DNA of 64,000 bases from Halobacteroides halobius DSM 5150 (GTDB lineage Bacteria > Bacillota > Halanaerobiia > Halobacteroidales > Halobacteroidaceae). The stretch's first letter is position 1; each line of letters starts with the position of its first letter. A program made the position numbers and the translations under genes. Under the pieces are notes generated by a model. It did no database searches and was not told the origin of the DNA. It saw only the letters and a program-made list of their open reading frames with translations. The stretch is taken from positions 2,108,001 to 2,172,000 of the forward strand of contig NC_019978.1 in NCBI RefSeq assembly GCF_000328625.1, in the 5' to 3' direction. Positions 18,478-27,794 of this stretch are shown piece by piece.

Positions 18478-19449
18478 TTAAGACAATTCTTTTAAGCCTA
18501 CTAAAGCTGTCGCAATAGCTCCTTTTACTCCTATTTTATCCTCTAACTGAGAAGTGACAATTTCTACTTCAGCAGTTAACGCTTCCATAGCTCTTTGTTC
18601 AACATTAGCCAAAACAGTATCCTGTAATAGAGGCCAAGACTTTGATACTCCTCCACCAATGATTATTTTTTCTGGATTGAAAATATTGATTAAACTAGCA
18701 AACCCAATCCCTAAATACTCTGCTATTTGCTCTACTATTTCAGAAGCTACTTGATCTCCTTTTTTAGCTGCTTTAGCAATCACAGCTCCATTAACCTCAG
18801 TTGCATCATCTACTAAATCAGCTAATAAAGTATCTTCACCATTTTTGACAGCTTCACGCCCTAATCTGCTTAATGCTGTTCCAGAAGCTACTGCCTCCCA
18901 ACAACCATAATTACCACAACCACACTTTTGATCACTATTGGGCAATAAGGTTAAATGACCAATTTCTCCAGCACCATCACTAGCACCATGATATACCTCA
19001 CCACCAATAATAATCCCACCACCAATTCCTGTACTTACAGTTACATAAATTAAATCTTGAGCATCTTTACCTGCTCCAAAATACTTTTCTCCTAATGCAG
19101 CTGCATTAGCATCATTTTCCAGGAATATAGGAGGACCAACATCCTTTAATTCTTCAATAATATTTACATTATCTAGATTTAGATTAGGAGTATGATAAAT
19201 AATTCCTTCTTCAATATTAAGCGGACCAGGGGATCCTAACCCAATTCCTTCCACTTCTTCTATTGCTACCTCTGTTTGCCCTAATACTTCATAAATAGTA
19301 TCCTTAATTTTAGCAATTACACTATTCTTTCCTTTATCAGCTTCAGTTGGCTTTCTTACCTCAGCTAATATATTACCTTCTAAATCAGCTAAAGCAGTTA
19401 AAATCTTAGTACCACCTAGATCAATACCAATCACATATTCTTGCTTCAC
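18478..19449 (-). CDS. ROK-family glucokinase
   Basis: 323 residues starting at GTG, with GGGAGGA 6 bases upstream. ATP-binding DLGGTKILTALAD (10-22), the substrate loop ENDANAAALGE, GTGIGGG, and the zinc motif CGCGNYGCWE (near 173) mark a ROK sugar kinase. It phosphorylates glucose or a related sugar after the release of glucose from alpha-glucans, which fits the nearby amylases. It is not a ROK repressor, since no N-terminal helix-turn-helix is present. Confidence 0.9.
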   Translation of the reverse strand: MKQEYVIGIDLGGTKILTALADLEGNILAEVRKPTEADKGKNSVIAKIKDTIYEVLGQTEVAIEEVEGIGLGSPGPLNIEEGIIYHTPNLNLDNVNIIEELKDVGPPIFLENDANAAALGEKYFGAGKDAQDLIYVTVSTGIGGGIIIGGEVYHGASDGAGEIGHLTLLPNSDQKCGCGNYGCWEAVASGTALSRLGREAVKNGEDTLLADLVDDATEVNGAVIAKAAKKGDQVASEIVEQIAEYLGIGFASLINIFNPEKIIIGGGVSKSWPLLQDTVLANVEQRAMEALTAEVEIVTSQLEDKIGVKGAIATALVGLKELS

Positions 19450-19496
19450 AGTTAGTCCTCCCTCTTATTATATTATAAATTATTGATTATGATAAT

Positions 19497-20219
19497 CTAA
19501 AATGTACCTGGGCCATTCATTTTCTCCTTAACTCCATATTTAACCAGTAAATTAACTGTTGCATTATTAGCAAATAAACTTATTCCACCCATAAAAAGAA
19601 TAGGTAAACCAATCACTAAAGCTCCACTAACTGCTGAAAAAATAATAATATTTAGAAAAATAACCAGGGTATATTTTAATTCCTTTAAGGTTAAAAAAAA
19701 TGAATATTTAAATAAATCTAGAAAAGAAAACTCCTTATCTATCCGTTCAAATTCAATTAATAAAGGAAAAATATACATGGTTAATACAGATATAAAAACT
19801 AATACATAAATCCACATCGGACTTACTAATTTTAAAATATAGTATCCAAATAACTTAAATTCTGAATCTAGAAAAAATTTAAAATCAATGCCAATAACAA
19901 TCACAGCTAGACTTAATACTAAAGTAACACCTACTGCAGGTAAAAAATAACGTTTAATACCAATAAAGAAATCCTTAAATCCTACTTGCTCATAATTAGC
20001 AATTTTATTGGTAATATAAAAACTACCAGCTGTGGTCGGGCCAACAAAAAGACTAGCTAATAAAGCAGGTACTAATAGAAATTTAGCTTCAATTCCTACA
20101 ATAATACCTGCAATCAAAGCTCCAGCTGTAAAAAACCAAGTAAAACTGGCCCATAAAACTGAGAATATATGTTTATAAATTTCTTTATAACTTTTTTTAA
20201 GTAAACTCCAAGTACTCAT
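19497..20219 (-). CDS. DUF624/YesL-like membrane protein
   Basis: 240 residues, with about five to six membrane helices. The N-terminus (SLLKKSYKEIYKHIFSVLW) and the following GP-containing loop (LFVGPTTAGSFY) match the YesL/DUF624 family, whose members are often encoded near sugar-uptake genes. Function unknown. Probable operon with the glucokinase downstream (47 bases). Confidence 0.7.
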   Translation of the reverse strand: MSTWSLLKKSYKEIYKHIFSVLWASFTWFFTAGALIAGIIVGIEAKFLLVPALLASLFVGPTTAGSFYITNKIANYEQVGFKDFFIGIKRYFLPAVGVTLVLSLAVIVIGIDFKFFLDSEFKLFGYYILKLVSPMWIYVLVFISVLTMYIFPLLIEFERIDKEFSFLDLFKYSFFLTLKELKYTLVIFLNIIIFSAVSGALVIGLPILFMGGISLFANNATVNLLVKYGVKEKMNGPGTF

Positions 20220-20301
20220 ACTATCTCCTTTCTTAAAACCTCACTAGTCTTATACTTCTCGATTAAATACCTTATATCCTGCAACTATTTTTAAATTAGG
20301 T

Positions 20302-21342
20302 TTATATTCTACGTTTCAAACGAGGATTATTAGTTATTCCAGGAATTCTACCCCTTTTAGCTATCGGTTGTCCTGCAACTTCTTTTAGATCCATTGTCAT
20401 ATTAATTGCTTTAGCAGAAGAAATATAACTGCCAACCCCAAAACCACTGGCTCCTAGCTTATCAAATTCCTTTATTCTTGCTGGTGTTAAACCTCCAGAT
20501 ATGAAAATATTAACGTGCTCATAACCAGCTTGGTCTAATCTAGCTCTAACTTCTTTAAGTAAACCAGGAGTAACTCCTCCTCTTTCTGATGCAGTATCTA
20601 ATCTAATACCATCTAAATTGGCTTTAAGTTCTTTAGCAAGTCGTAATGACTCTACTGCTTCATCCTGAAAAGTATCTACTAGAATAGTTCTTGGTTCATT
20701 TTCAGGCATCAAATCATGATAAGCTTGAGCAACTTCTAAAGTATCACCCACTGTTAAAATCAAAGCATGAGGAACTGTCCCCGCTGGTTCTTGGCCCGTT
20801 GCTTTGGCCCCTAAGATACAACTAGCGCCATCCGCACCACCAATTAAAGCTGCTCTCTCCATTACTGGAGCTACCGCTGGATGAACATGACGAGCTCCAA
20901 AGCATAACATTGGCTTCTCTCCAGCTGCTTCTTTACACTCTTTAGCAGCAGTGGCCCAACCACTTGAATTGGCTAAGGTTCCTAAGATAGCTGTTTCAAA
21001 AATCCCAAAGTCATTATAAGAACCTTCTATTCTCATAACTACTTCTTTTTTCTCTATCTTAGCTCCTTCTTCTAAAGCCCAAACTTTAACTTCTTTAGTC
21101 TTTAATAAATTTAGGGCTTCATCAATCCCTGCTACTATTCCAGGACTACTTGCAAAAACCTCAGCTACAACTTTAGTATCTGAATGTCCTAACTTTTCTA
21201 AAATCTCTCGTGTCTTAATAAAATAAATATCTGTTGTAAGCCCCTGTTCTATTTCTTCTGAAGTAGCTGAAAAAAGTTTTCTATCCTTTGTAATACTAAA
21301 TTCTTTTACATCATTTAAATCTTTTAACTCTCGTTCACTCAT
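20302..21342 (-). CDS. pncB: Nicotinate phosphoribosyltransferase
   Basis: 346 residues, the shorter bacterial/archaeal type. Makes nicotinate mononucleotide from nicotinate and PRPP in NAD salvage. Visible marks are SSGWATAAKECKEAAG, FGARHVHPAVAP, the GGADGAS loop, VDTFQDEA, and the phosphate-binding end FISGGLTPARIKEFD followed by GVGSYIS. GGAAGGAAGG is the binding site. It appears monocistronic. Confidence 0.93.
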   Translation of the reverse strand: MSERELKDLNDVKEFSITKDRKLFSATSEEIEQGLTTDIYFIKTREILEKLGHSDTKVVAEVFASSPGIVAGIDEALNLLKTKEVKVWALEEGAKIEKKEVVMRIEGSYNDFGIFETAILGTLANSSGWATAAKECKEAAGEKPMLCFGARHVHPAVAPVMERAALIGGADGASCILGAKATGQEPAGTVPHALILTVGDTLEVAQAYHDLMPENEPRTILVDTFQDEAVESLRLAKELKANLDGIRLDTASERGGVTPGLLKEVRARLDQAGYEHVNIFISGGLTPARIKEFDKLGASGFGVGSYISSAKAINMTMDLKEVAGQPIAKRGRIPGITNNPRLKRRI

Positions 21343-21413
21343 TTTTACCTTCCTTCCTTTATTATCTTATAAATTATAATATACTCTACTTTAACTTAAT
21401 AGCTGCTTTTATT

Positions 21414-21435
21414 AGAATCTATTTAAATAGATTCT
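21414..21435. repeat. Perfect 22-bp palindrome between pncB and the HAD gene
   Basis: AGAATCTATTT and its exact complement, 71 bases upstream of the pncB start and 45 bases after the HAD-gene stop. Few T residues follow, so it is either a weak terminator or an operator for pncB. Confidence 0.5.
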
Positions 21436-21479
21436 AAGCTAACAAAAAAACTCCTCCTTTATTTTCCATCTTTTTAAAT

Positions 21480-22283
21480 CTAGTTAAGAATAAACTTCTC
21501 AATTATCTCCGCTACCCCACCTTCATCATTAGATGAAGTAATATAATCTGCCTTTTCCTTTAATTTATCACGAGCATTATCAACTGCTACCCCAAATCCA
21601 GCATACTCGATCATATCTAAATCATTATAGCTGTCTCCAATAGCTATTATCTGATCTCGTTCTATATTTAAATCAGACGCTAATTTTTTTAAAGCCCTTC
21701 CTTTGGAAGCCTGCTGATTCATAATTTCTACAAAGTGTGCTTTAGAAGCTGTTACATTTAAATCATCACTAAACCTATCCTGTAAAGCAACTAAAACTTC
21801 CTTTACTTTAGCTAAGTTTTCTTCTACAATTAATAACTTAGTAGATGGTTGATCTATACATTGACTTAATTTTCCTTTAATTAAAGTTGGTTTAACTCCT
21901 GATATCCTTTCATAATAATCAGCTCCAAATCCTGATTTATTGACATATAACTGATCATCTAAATAAAGATTAAGGTGTAAATTATTCTCCTCTACATAAT
22001 CTACTATCTTACGGGCCAACTTTTTTGGCACTGGTCGATGATCTATAATTTTATTAGAAGCAACTTGTTTAACTAAGGCTCCATTATAAGTTATTGTTTC
22101 TTTTGTTAAATTTAATTGCTTAAGATAGGGCAGAGCTGAACTATACATCCTTCCTGTAGCAATTACTACTCTAAGCCCTTGCTTTCTTGCTTCTTTAATT
22201 AATTTTTGCGTTCTATTTGAAATCTTTAAATCCTGGCCTAATAATGTATCATCTAAATCTATAGCTAATAGTTTATAATTCAT
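21480..22283 (-). CDS. Cof-type HAD phosphatase
   Basis: 267 residues. HAD motif I DLDDTLLG (9-16), motif II ATGRM, motif III lysine region (SKGRALKKLA) and motif IV GDSYNDLDMIEYAG are all present, with the Cof-type C2B cap between. Such enzymes dephosphorylate sugar phosphates or flavin precursors; the substrate cannot be told from sequence. Confidence 0.9.
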   Translation of the reverse strand: MNYKLLAIDLDDTLLGQDLKISNRTQKLIKEARKQGLRVVIATGRMYSSALPYLKQLNLTKETITYNGALVKQVASNKIIDHRPVPKKLARKIVDYVEENNLHLNLYLDDQLYVNKSGFGADYYERISGVKPTLIKGKLSQCIDQPSTKLLIVEENLAKVKEVLVALQDRFSDDLNVTASKAHFVEIMNQQASKGRALKKLASDLNIERDQIIAIGDSYNDLDMIEYAGFGVAVDNARDKLKEKADYITSSNDEGGVAEIIEKFILN

Positions 22284-22303
22284 TACTAATTCCTCCTGTT
22301 ACA

Positions 22304-22693
22304 TTATACAACTTCAGTAATCTGTGGTGTATACTCCTCTTGTTTATAATCACCAAATTTTCTTGCTGTTATAAAAGAAAGAAGCATAAATAACAATCCC
22401 AGCATGATTTTAAATCCTTCTGCAACTAATCCTAAAGTGGGGGCTAATATATAACCACCTATTAATCCTAATATCGGCACTAGATAAACTACTACTGCTG
22501 CACTTGATATATTGCTTCCTTTCATTTCTAAGGTTACCATATCTCCAGCTTTAGCTTCTATGTCATTAGTAACAGTTAGTGTTAAATCATCCGCATTACT
22601 ACACTCCCCACACTTATCACAAGACGAATGCTTAGTCACCCTAACTGTAGCAGTTTGGCCTTTAACGTCTATCACTTGGGCAAAACGTTTCAT
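22304..22693 (-). CDS. RseC/MucC-family redox-associated membrane protein
   Basis: 129 residues. An N-terminal soluble part has a cysteine cluster (CDKCGEC near 25-31). Two membrane helices (about 68-88 and 93-113) and a short tail follow. This is the SoxR-reducing/RseC family layout, which is linked to electron-transfer complexes such as Rnf. It lies 12 bases after the CsoR-like gene and is probably cotranscribed with it. Confidence 0.85.
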   Translation of the reverse strand: MKRFAQVIDVKGQTATVRVTKHSSCDKCGECSNADDLTLTVTNDIEAKAGDMVTLEMKGSNISSAAVVVYLVPILGLIGGYILAPTLGLVAEGFKIMLGLLFMLLSFITARKFGDYKQEEYTPQITEVV

Positions 22694-22705
22694 TTTCTCA
22701 CCTTC

Positions 22706-22978
22706 CTATTTGGTAAATTTATTAATAACTTCCATTAATTCATTAATAATTTCTTCTCCTTGATCATTAGCAACAGCTTGTTTAACACAACCATGAGTAT
22801 GTTTTTCTAAAATCTTCATTCCTACCTTATTTAATGCTCCTTTAACCGCAGCTATCTGAGTTAATACATCAACACAGTATTTTTCATCTTCAATCATATT
22901 TTGTAACCCACGTACTTGTCCTTCAATTCTACTTAATCTGTTTAATAAATTTATTTTTTCTGATTTATAAGAAGCCAT
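22706..22978 (-). CDS. CsoR/FrmR-family metal- or sulfur-sensing repressor
   Basis: 90 residues of DUF156. The RLSRIEGQVRGLQNMIE helix leads to the sensor residues C in EKYCVDVLTQ (near 35) and H and C in EKHTHGCV (near 60-65). This C-H-C set is the Cu(I) pattern of CsoR, although persulfide sensors share part of it. It probably represses itself and the RseC-like gene; the HMA-fold gene downstream adds to a metal theme. Confidence 0.85.
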   Translation of the reverse strand: MASYKSEKINLLNRLSRIEGQVRGLQNMIEDEKYCVDVLTQIAAVKGALNKVGMKILEKHTHGCVKQAVANDQGEEIINELMEVINKFTK

Positions 22979-23043
22979 TCTATCCCTCCATTAATAAAAT
23001 AATACTTCTCTATATATTATACAACAAATTAACCAAAATTAAA

Positions 23044-23077
23044 AAGACCACTTCAATTAAATAATAGAAGTGGTCTT
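23044..23077 (-). terminator. Terminator after the HMA-like gene
   Basis: An 11-bp stem (AAGACCACTTC) with a 12-base loop is followed on the minus strand by TTTTTAATTTT, just past the stop at 23084. Confidence 0.9.
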
Positions 23078-23083
23078 AAAATT

Positions 23084-23299
23084 CTAACTAACCTCATAGC
23101 CAGTAGCTCTTACTTCAGTTTTAAGATCCTTTAGTTTAGTCTTTTGCTTATCAAACTTAACATTTACTTGGCCCTGTCTTTCTTGTTTTAAATTAAATTT
23201 TGCCTGACTAACTCCTTCTAACTTATTTAAAGCTGACTCAATCGAACTTTTAGCTTGAGGACTAGTAATCCCTTTAACTTTAAAGTTAGCTGTTTCCAA
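23084..23299 (-). CDS. Heavy-metal-associated (HMA) fold protein lacking the CxxC motif
   Basis: 71 residues when started at the TTG at 23299, which has AGGAGG seven bases upstream; an ATG further up has a poorer site. The ferredoxin-like HMA fold is readable: beta strand FKVKGI, helix SSIESALNKLEGV, strand QVNVKF, helix LKDLKTEVRATGYEV. However, the usual metal motif after the first strand is replaced by TSPQAKSS, with no cysteine. It probably cannot bind Cu(I) in the usual way and may act in protein contacts. Confidence 0.75.
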   Translation of the reverse strand: METANFKVKGITSPQAKSSIESALNKLEGVSQAKFNLKQERQGQVNVKFDKQKTKLKDLKTEVRATGYEVS

Positions 23300-23367
23300 T
23301 TTAACTCCTCCTAAACAGCTGTTTATCATTAGCATCTCCTGTTTAAAAGTTTTTATACTTTATGAGT

Positions 23368-23556
23368 TTATCTAGTATGGCTATAATTAATAATACTTTT
23401 TAACTCCCAAGTTAAATACTCTTTTTCTCTTCTACAGCCTTTACATTCTAATATTCCTTTATCTGAATGAGATAAGTCACTTTTTAACTCCATTTTTTGC
23501 CCACACCCCTGACAAGGATAATCTAGATATTGACCCTTCTCAAATTTAGTTGGCAT
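23368..23556 (-). CDS. Small zinc-ribbon protein
   Basis: 62 residues with two CxxC pairs (CQGCG near 16 and CKGCR near 38), the spacing of a zinc ribbon. Clear binding site (GGAGGG). No further domain. Similar stand-alone ribbons act in transcription or as unknown small proteins; the function is not assignable. Confidence 0.7.
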   Translation of the reverse strand: MPTKFEKGQYLDYPCQGCGQKMELKSDLSHSDKGILECKGCRREKEYLTWELKSIINYSHTR

Positions 23557-23677
23557 ATTTTCCCTCCTAATGAGGTTCTAGTGGATTTACTCTTAATTAT
23601 AAATCATTTCTAAATAATTGTCAAAAATTTTGCAAATATGATAATTTTCAGACAATTATTTTACAGGAAACGCCCCT

Positions 23678-25489
23678 TTAGGGACGTAAATTAAGCTTCA
23701 TATATTCTTTTATTTGCTGGGCCAACTGTGGGCCAATTCCTGCTACTTCTACCAACTCTTCTTTACTAGCTTGTTTTATCTTCCCTAATGAACCAAAGTG
23801 TTGTAATAAAGCTTGTCGCTTTTTAGTGCCTACTCCCGGAATATCATCTAACATAGAATGGGTTAATCTTCGTGAGCGTAACTTGCGATGATAATTAACA
23901 GCAAAACGATGAGCTTCATCTCTTACCCGTTGGACTAAATATAAAGCATCTGATTTACGAGGTAATAGAATAGATTCTTCTCTGTTAGGTAAAAAGATCT
24001 CTTCCTTCTTTTTGGCTAAACTAATAATTGGTTGGCCACTTTTGTTTAACTTCTCTAATATATTAACAGCTGCATTAAGTTGGCCCTTACCACCATCAAT
24101 TAAGATTAAATCAGGGAACTTTTTCTCCTTTTCAATCAACCGAGAGTATCTACGCTCAACTACTTCTTGCATCGCCCCAAAATCATCTTGGCCCTCTAAG
24201 GTTTTCATCTTAAAGCGACGATAATCACTCTTTTTAGGTACTCCATTTTCAAAAACTACTAAAGAGGCCACTGTAGCTTGGCCCTGGATCGTAGAAATAT
24301 CAAAACCTTCAATTCGATAGGGCGCAGTTGCTAAATTAAGTTCTTCTTTTAACTCTTTAACACCTCGTCCAATATGAGAAGAGTGTAAAGTAGTCTGTAA
24401 CTTATGCTCTTTTAGATTATGACGAGCATTACGGTAGGCCATCTCCACTAATTCTTTCTTAGCTCCCTGTTTGGGTAACTTAATCCCTACCTTACTCTCT
24501 TGTTCATTACTTAACCACTTGGCAATTAAGCTTTGGTCCTCTAATTTAGTATCAATTAAAATTTCTTCTGGGATATAATAAACTGTATCATAGTATTGTT
24601 GTAAAAAAGAAGTTAAGGTTTCCTGTTTATCTTGAACTTCAGTGAAGATAAAATCTTCTTTTCCTATCAAACGACCATTACGAACAATCAATAATTGTAA
24701 ACAAATAAGCTCCTCCTCCTGAGCTAAAGCAACAATATCCCGATCAACCAGATCCTTAGTAACAACCTTTTGCTTTTGAGTAATCTTATCAATTGCTTTA
24801 CTCTGATCTCTTAGTTGAGCAGCTCTTTCAAAGTCTAGACTTTCAGCAGCAACTTCCATCTGGGCCTCTAAATCTTGCTTTAAATTAGCCTCTTTACCCT
24901 CCAAAATCATTAGAACCTGCTCAATCATCTTTTGGTACTCTTGAGGATTAATCTCTTCAATACACGGGCCAAGACACTTATCAATATGGTAGTTAAGACA
25001 AGCTCGCCCTTGCTCTTTAGTTAAATCCTGCTTACAAGTCCGTAACGGAAATAAATCATGAATTAAATCTAACATATCATTAACTGCTTTAGGATCAGTA
25101 TACGGGCCAAAATAGCGGGCCCCATCTTGCTTAACTACCCGCGTTTTATAGACTCTAGGATACTTAGTAGTAACTGTAACCTTAATGTAAGGATAGGTTT
25201 TATCATCCTTTAGCTGAATATTAAATTTAGGATTATACTTTTTAATTAGATTATTCTCTAAAATTAAAGCCTCCATTTCAGTATCAGTAATAATATAATC
25301 TAAATCAGCAATCCGCTTAACTAAGACTGTCGTCTTAAATCGTTGGTGCTTAGTATCTTGAAAATAAGATCCAACTCGATTTCGTAAAGACTTAGCCTTA
25401 CCAACATAAATCACTTGGCCCCGTTGGCCCTTCATCAGATAAACCCCAGGTTCATGAGGTAGATTTTTCACCTTTTGTTTAAGCTTCAT
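23678..25489 (-). CDS. uvrC: Excinuclease ABC subunit C
   Basis: About 603 residues. Makes the two incisions in nucleotide excision repair with UvrA and UvrB. An N-terminal GIY-YIG nuclease (PGVYLMKGQ, VIYVGKAKSLRNRV) comes first, then a UVR helix pair (DFERAAQLRDQ). The RNase H-like nuclease follows (DGGKGQLNAA near 460) and two helix-hairpin-helix motifs end it (DDIPGVGTKKRQALL, VAGIGPQLAQQI). GAGGTG selects the ATG at 25489. uvrB is not in the window. Confidence 0.96.
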   Translation of the reverse strand: MKLKQKVKNLPHEPGVYLMKGQRGQVIYVGKAKSLRNRVGSYFQDTKHQRFKTTVLVKRIADLDYIITDTEMEALILENNLIKKYNPKFNIQLKDDKTYPYIKVTVTTKYPRVYKTRVVKQDGARYFGPYTDPKAVNDMLDLIHDLFPLRTCKQDLTKEQGRACLNYHIDKCLGPCIEEINPQEYQKMIEQVLMILEGKEANLKQDLEAQMEVAAESLDFERAAQLRDQSKAIDKITQKQKVVTKDLVDRDIVALAQEEELICLQLLIVRNGRLIGKEDFIFTEVQDKQETLTSFLQQYYDTVYYIPEEILIDTKLEDQSLIAKWLSNEQESKVGIKLPKQGAKKELVEMAYRNARHNLKEHKLQTTLHSSHIGRGVKELKEELNLATAPYRIEGFDISTIQGQATVASLVVFENGVPKKSDYRRFKMKTLEGQDDFGAMQEVVERRYSRLIEKEKKFPDLILIDGGKGQLNAAVNILEKLNKSGQPIISLAKKKEEIFLPNREESILLPRKSDALYLVQRVRDEAHRFAVNYHRKLRSRRLTHSMLDDIPGVGTKKRQALLQHFGSLGKIKQASKEELVEVAGIGPQLAQQIKEYMKLNLRP

Positions 25490-25520
25490 CGCTAACACCT
25501 CAATCTTAAATTCATATCTA

Positions 25521-26726
25521 CTAATAATATATATCTGCAAATTCGACCTTTAGCCTTTCCACTAGTCCTTGCTTATTATAACTATCATTAGATTTACCAC
25601 AGTTAGCTATTCTTTTATCAGGAAGATAGATAATGAATTCACTCCCTTTACCATATTCACTCTTAACTTCAATACTACCCTGATGTAAATCAACTAAGGA
25701 CTTTACAAGGGATAACCCCACCCCATTATTAAAATTATTTTTACTAGCTAATTCACTTTCATTAACTTGTTTAAAACGATTAAATATTTTTTGCTGATCA
25801 CTATTTTTCATCCCTGCTCCAGTATCTTTAACAGAAATAATAACCTCATTACCATTACTATCAATAGTTATAGCTATTTGATCACCTTCAGTAGTATATT
25901 TAACTGTATTGGAAACTAAATTTAGGATGATTCTTTCAATACTAAAGGGATCACAAGCAATCAGTTTATAGTCTTCCTTCTTATTAAATTCAAATGATTT
26001 ATTTTGATCTTGAATATAATCTTTAATTGACTGTACTATTAAATTAACAACCTCAACTATATTATGATTTTCTAAGTTAACATCATAAGAATTGGCACTA
26101 ATTTTAGTAAGGTCAACTAAATCATTGACTAATTTTAATAACCTATAACTATTTTGTCTAATCGTATGTGTATAACCATTAATCTTTTCTATATTCTTTT
26201 GCTCTAAATTATTTTCAGAAAACATATTTAAAACTTGAACTGAGGATAATATTAAATTTAGAGGAGACTTTAAATCATGCGAGATATTAGAAAAGATTAC
26301 TTCTTTTCTTTTATTTTGGTTAAGTTCTTCTTTCAGTTTCTTTTGCTTTGTAATATCTGATAAAGATACAATACTGCAAGCAGTATTTGGAATCATTTCT
26401 ACTTGAGATAATACAACCTTACTATTTCCCTGCTTATCTATTAATTCAAATTCATATTTATTAGGTATATTTCCTTTATCTAACCTTCTTTTATAATGAT
26501 AGGATAATATTTGCTCTAAATCTTCCTTGTCAGCAATGAAATCAACTAACTTCATTTCACCTTCAATTTCTGATTTAGAATATCCAGCCAACTGCTCCAC
26601 TGCTTGATTAACCATAGAAATAGTAGTATCTTCTTCAACAACCAAGATAGCTACTCCTGTCTTCTCAAAAATAGTTCTATAAAGCTTTGTTTGACAATCA
26701 ATATTTTGATATATAGATTTCTGCAT
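25521..26726 (-). CDS. Cytoplasmic PAS-domain sensor histidine kinase
   Basis: 401 residues with no membrane segment. A PAS domain (about 20-130, GVAILVVEEDTTISMVNQAV) is followed by the phosphoacceptor helix with FSNISHDLKSPLN. The ATP-binding domain shows N (LNLVSNTVKYT), G1 (DTGAGMKN) and G2 (NGVGLSLV) boxes. No response regulator is adjacent, so the partner is elsewhere. The ATG at 26726 is preferred, with GGGAGG ten bases before it. Ligand unknown. Confidence 0.88.
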   Translation of the reverse strand: MQKSIYQNIDCQTKLYRTIFEKTGVAILVVEEDTTISMVNQAVEQLAGYSKSEIEGEMKLVDFIADKEDLEQILSYHYKRRLDKGNIPNKYEFELIDKQGNSKVVLSQVEMIPNTACSIVSLSDITKQKKLKEELNQNKRKEVIFSNISHDLKSPLNLILSSVQVLNMFSENNLEQKNIEKINGYTHTIRQNSYRLLKLVNDLVDLTKISANSYDVNLENHNIVEVVNLIVQSIKDYIQDQNKSFEFNKKEDYKLIACDPFSIERIILNLVSNTVKYTTEGDQIAITIDSNGNEVIISVKDTGAGMKNSDQQKIFNRFKQVNESELASKNNFNNGVGLSLVKSLVDLHQGSIEVKSEYGKGSEFIIYLPDKRIANCGKSNDSYNKQGLVERLKVEFADIYY

Positions 26727-26833
26727 TTGATCATAGCCTCCCAATCAACTATAGAATTATTTGGTATTCGCTTGTATATTTTTATATAAATTATATATGT
26801 TTCCCTTTATCTCTATAGCGATATTAGCTAAAA

Positions 26834-27646
26834 TCAAATTATTAAATCTTTACTAGATATATTAAATGCCTTAGCTATTAATCTGATACTCCGTAATGTT
26901 GGGCTCTTCTTTCCATTCTCAATATCACTTAAGAATGATTGAGAAATATCTGCCCTGTCAGCAACTACCGTTTGGGATAGAGATCTTTGTTTTCTAAGTT
27001 TCCTAATCCTTCCTCCTATATCCTGTTCCTCTATTAATTCAGTTTCTGATAACTTTTCTTCAAGACCTTTAATAGCTGTTAAAACTATGATTAGATTTTG
27101 GGGGGCCGCGTACTTAGTAGGAACTGAAACATTTAAAGCAGCAATAATTTTATTCCTTTTATCTCTAATAGGCAAACCAAAGCAACATAAATGTCGATAC
27201 CTCTCTACATAATGCTCTGCCCCATAGATTAATAAAGGTTTTCCTTCTTTTAAAGCGGTTTCAATAGTACTGTTTCCTACATAATCTTCTGCATAATTTA
27301 TCCCTTCACCTATACCGTCCCCTTTTAAAGTACCCATAAGCCCAATAGCCCAAGCATCTTTATCTGTTAAAAAGATAACATGAGGAATATTTCTCAAACT
27401 TAAAGAAATATCCTCCATAAAAGGTTTAGCAACTTTGATTATTTTTTTATTCTCTTGTTGTTTAATCTGTAGTTCTTCCTTAGATAGGGAATAATATGTA
27501 GGTAACTTAGGGTTGACATCCTTCTTCTTACATCTTTTCCATGCCTTTAGGGTGATTTCTCTATAGGTAGGATTATACTTAACATTACTAATTATTTTAT
27601 TCCATTGCTTTATTAGATTATCAATTACTATCTTATTTACATCAAT
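26834..27646 (-). CDS. GAF-XRE transcriptional regulator, apparently started at ATT
   Basis: 270 residues. The N-terminus (YREITLKAWKRCKK) and following GAF-like domain (about 75-190; AWAIGLMGTLKGDG, GLPIRDKRNKIIAALNVS) resemble the sensing part of AcoR-type activators. An XRE helix-turn-helix closes the protein (near 215-265; LSQTVVADRADISQSFLSDIE). The frame is open up to a TAG at 27649 with no ATG, GTG or TTG before 27418. AGAGGTGG lies 5 bases before an ATT at 27646. Starting at the first ATG would cut the GAF domain. Confidence 0.75.
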   Translation of the reverse strand: MDVNKIVIDNLIKQWNKIISNVKYNPTYREITLKAWKRCKKKDVNPKLPTYYSLSKEELQIKQQENKKIIKVAKPFMEDISLSLRNIPHVIFLTDKDAWAIGLMGTLKGDGIGEGINYAEDYVGNSTIETALKEGKPLLIYGAEHYVERYRHLCCFGLPIRDKRNKIIAALNVSVPTKYAAPQNLIIVLTAIKGLEEKLSETELIEEQDIGGRIRKLRKQRSLSQTVVADRADISQSFLSDIENGKKSPTLRSIRLIAKAFNISSKDLII

Positions 27647-27794
27647 CTATACCACCTCTTACCATAAGCCAGACCTACAAGCTAAAATATTTCACTTTTA
27701 ATATATTCTATTAAAAAGATATGACACCTTCAAAAACGACAAAATTCGACTTGTGAAATATTAGCTATCAGTAAGTAGGTGGTATGATTAACTT

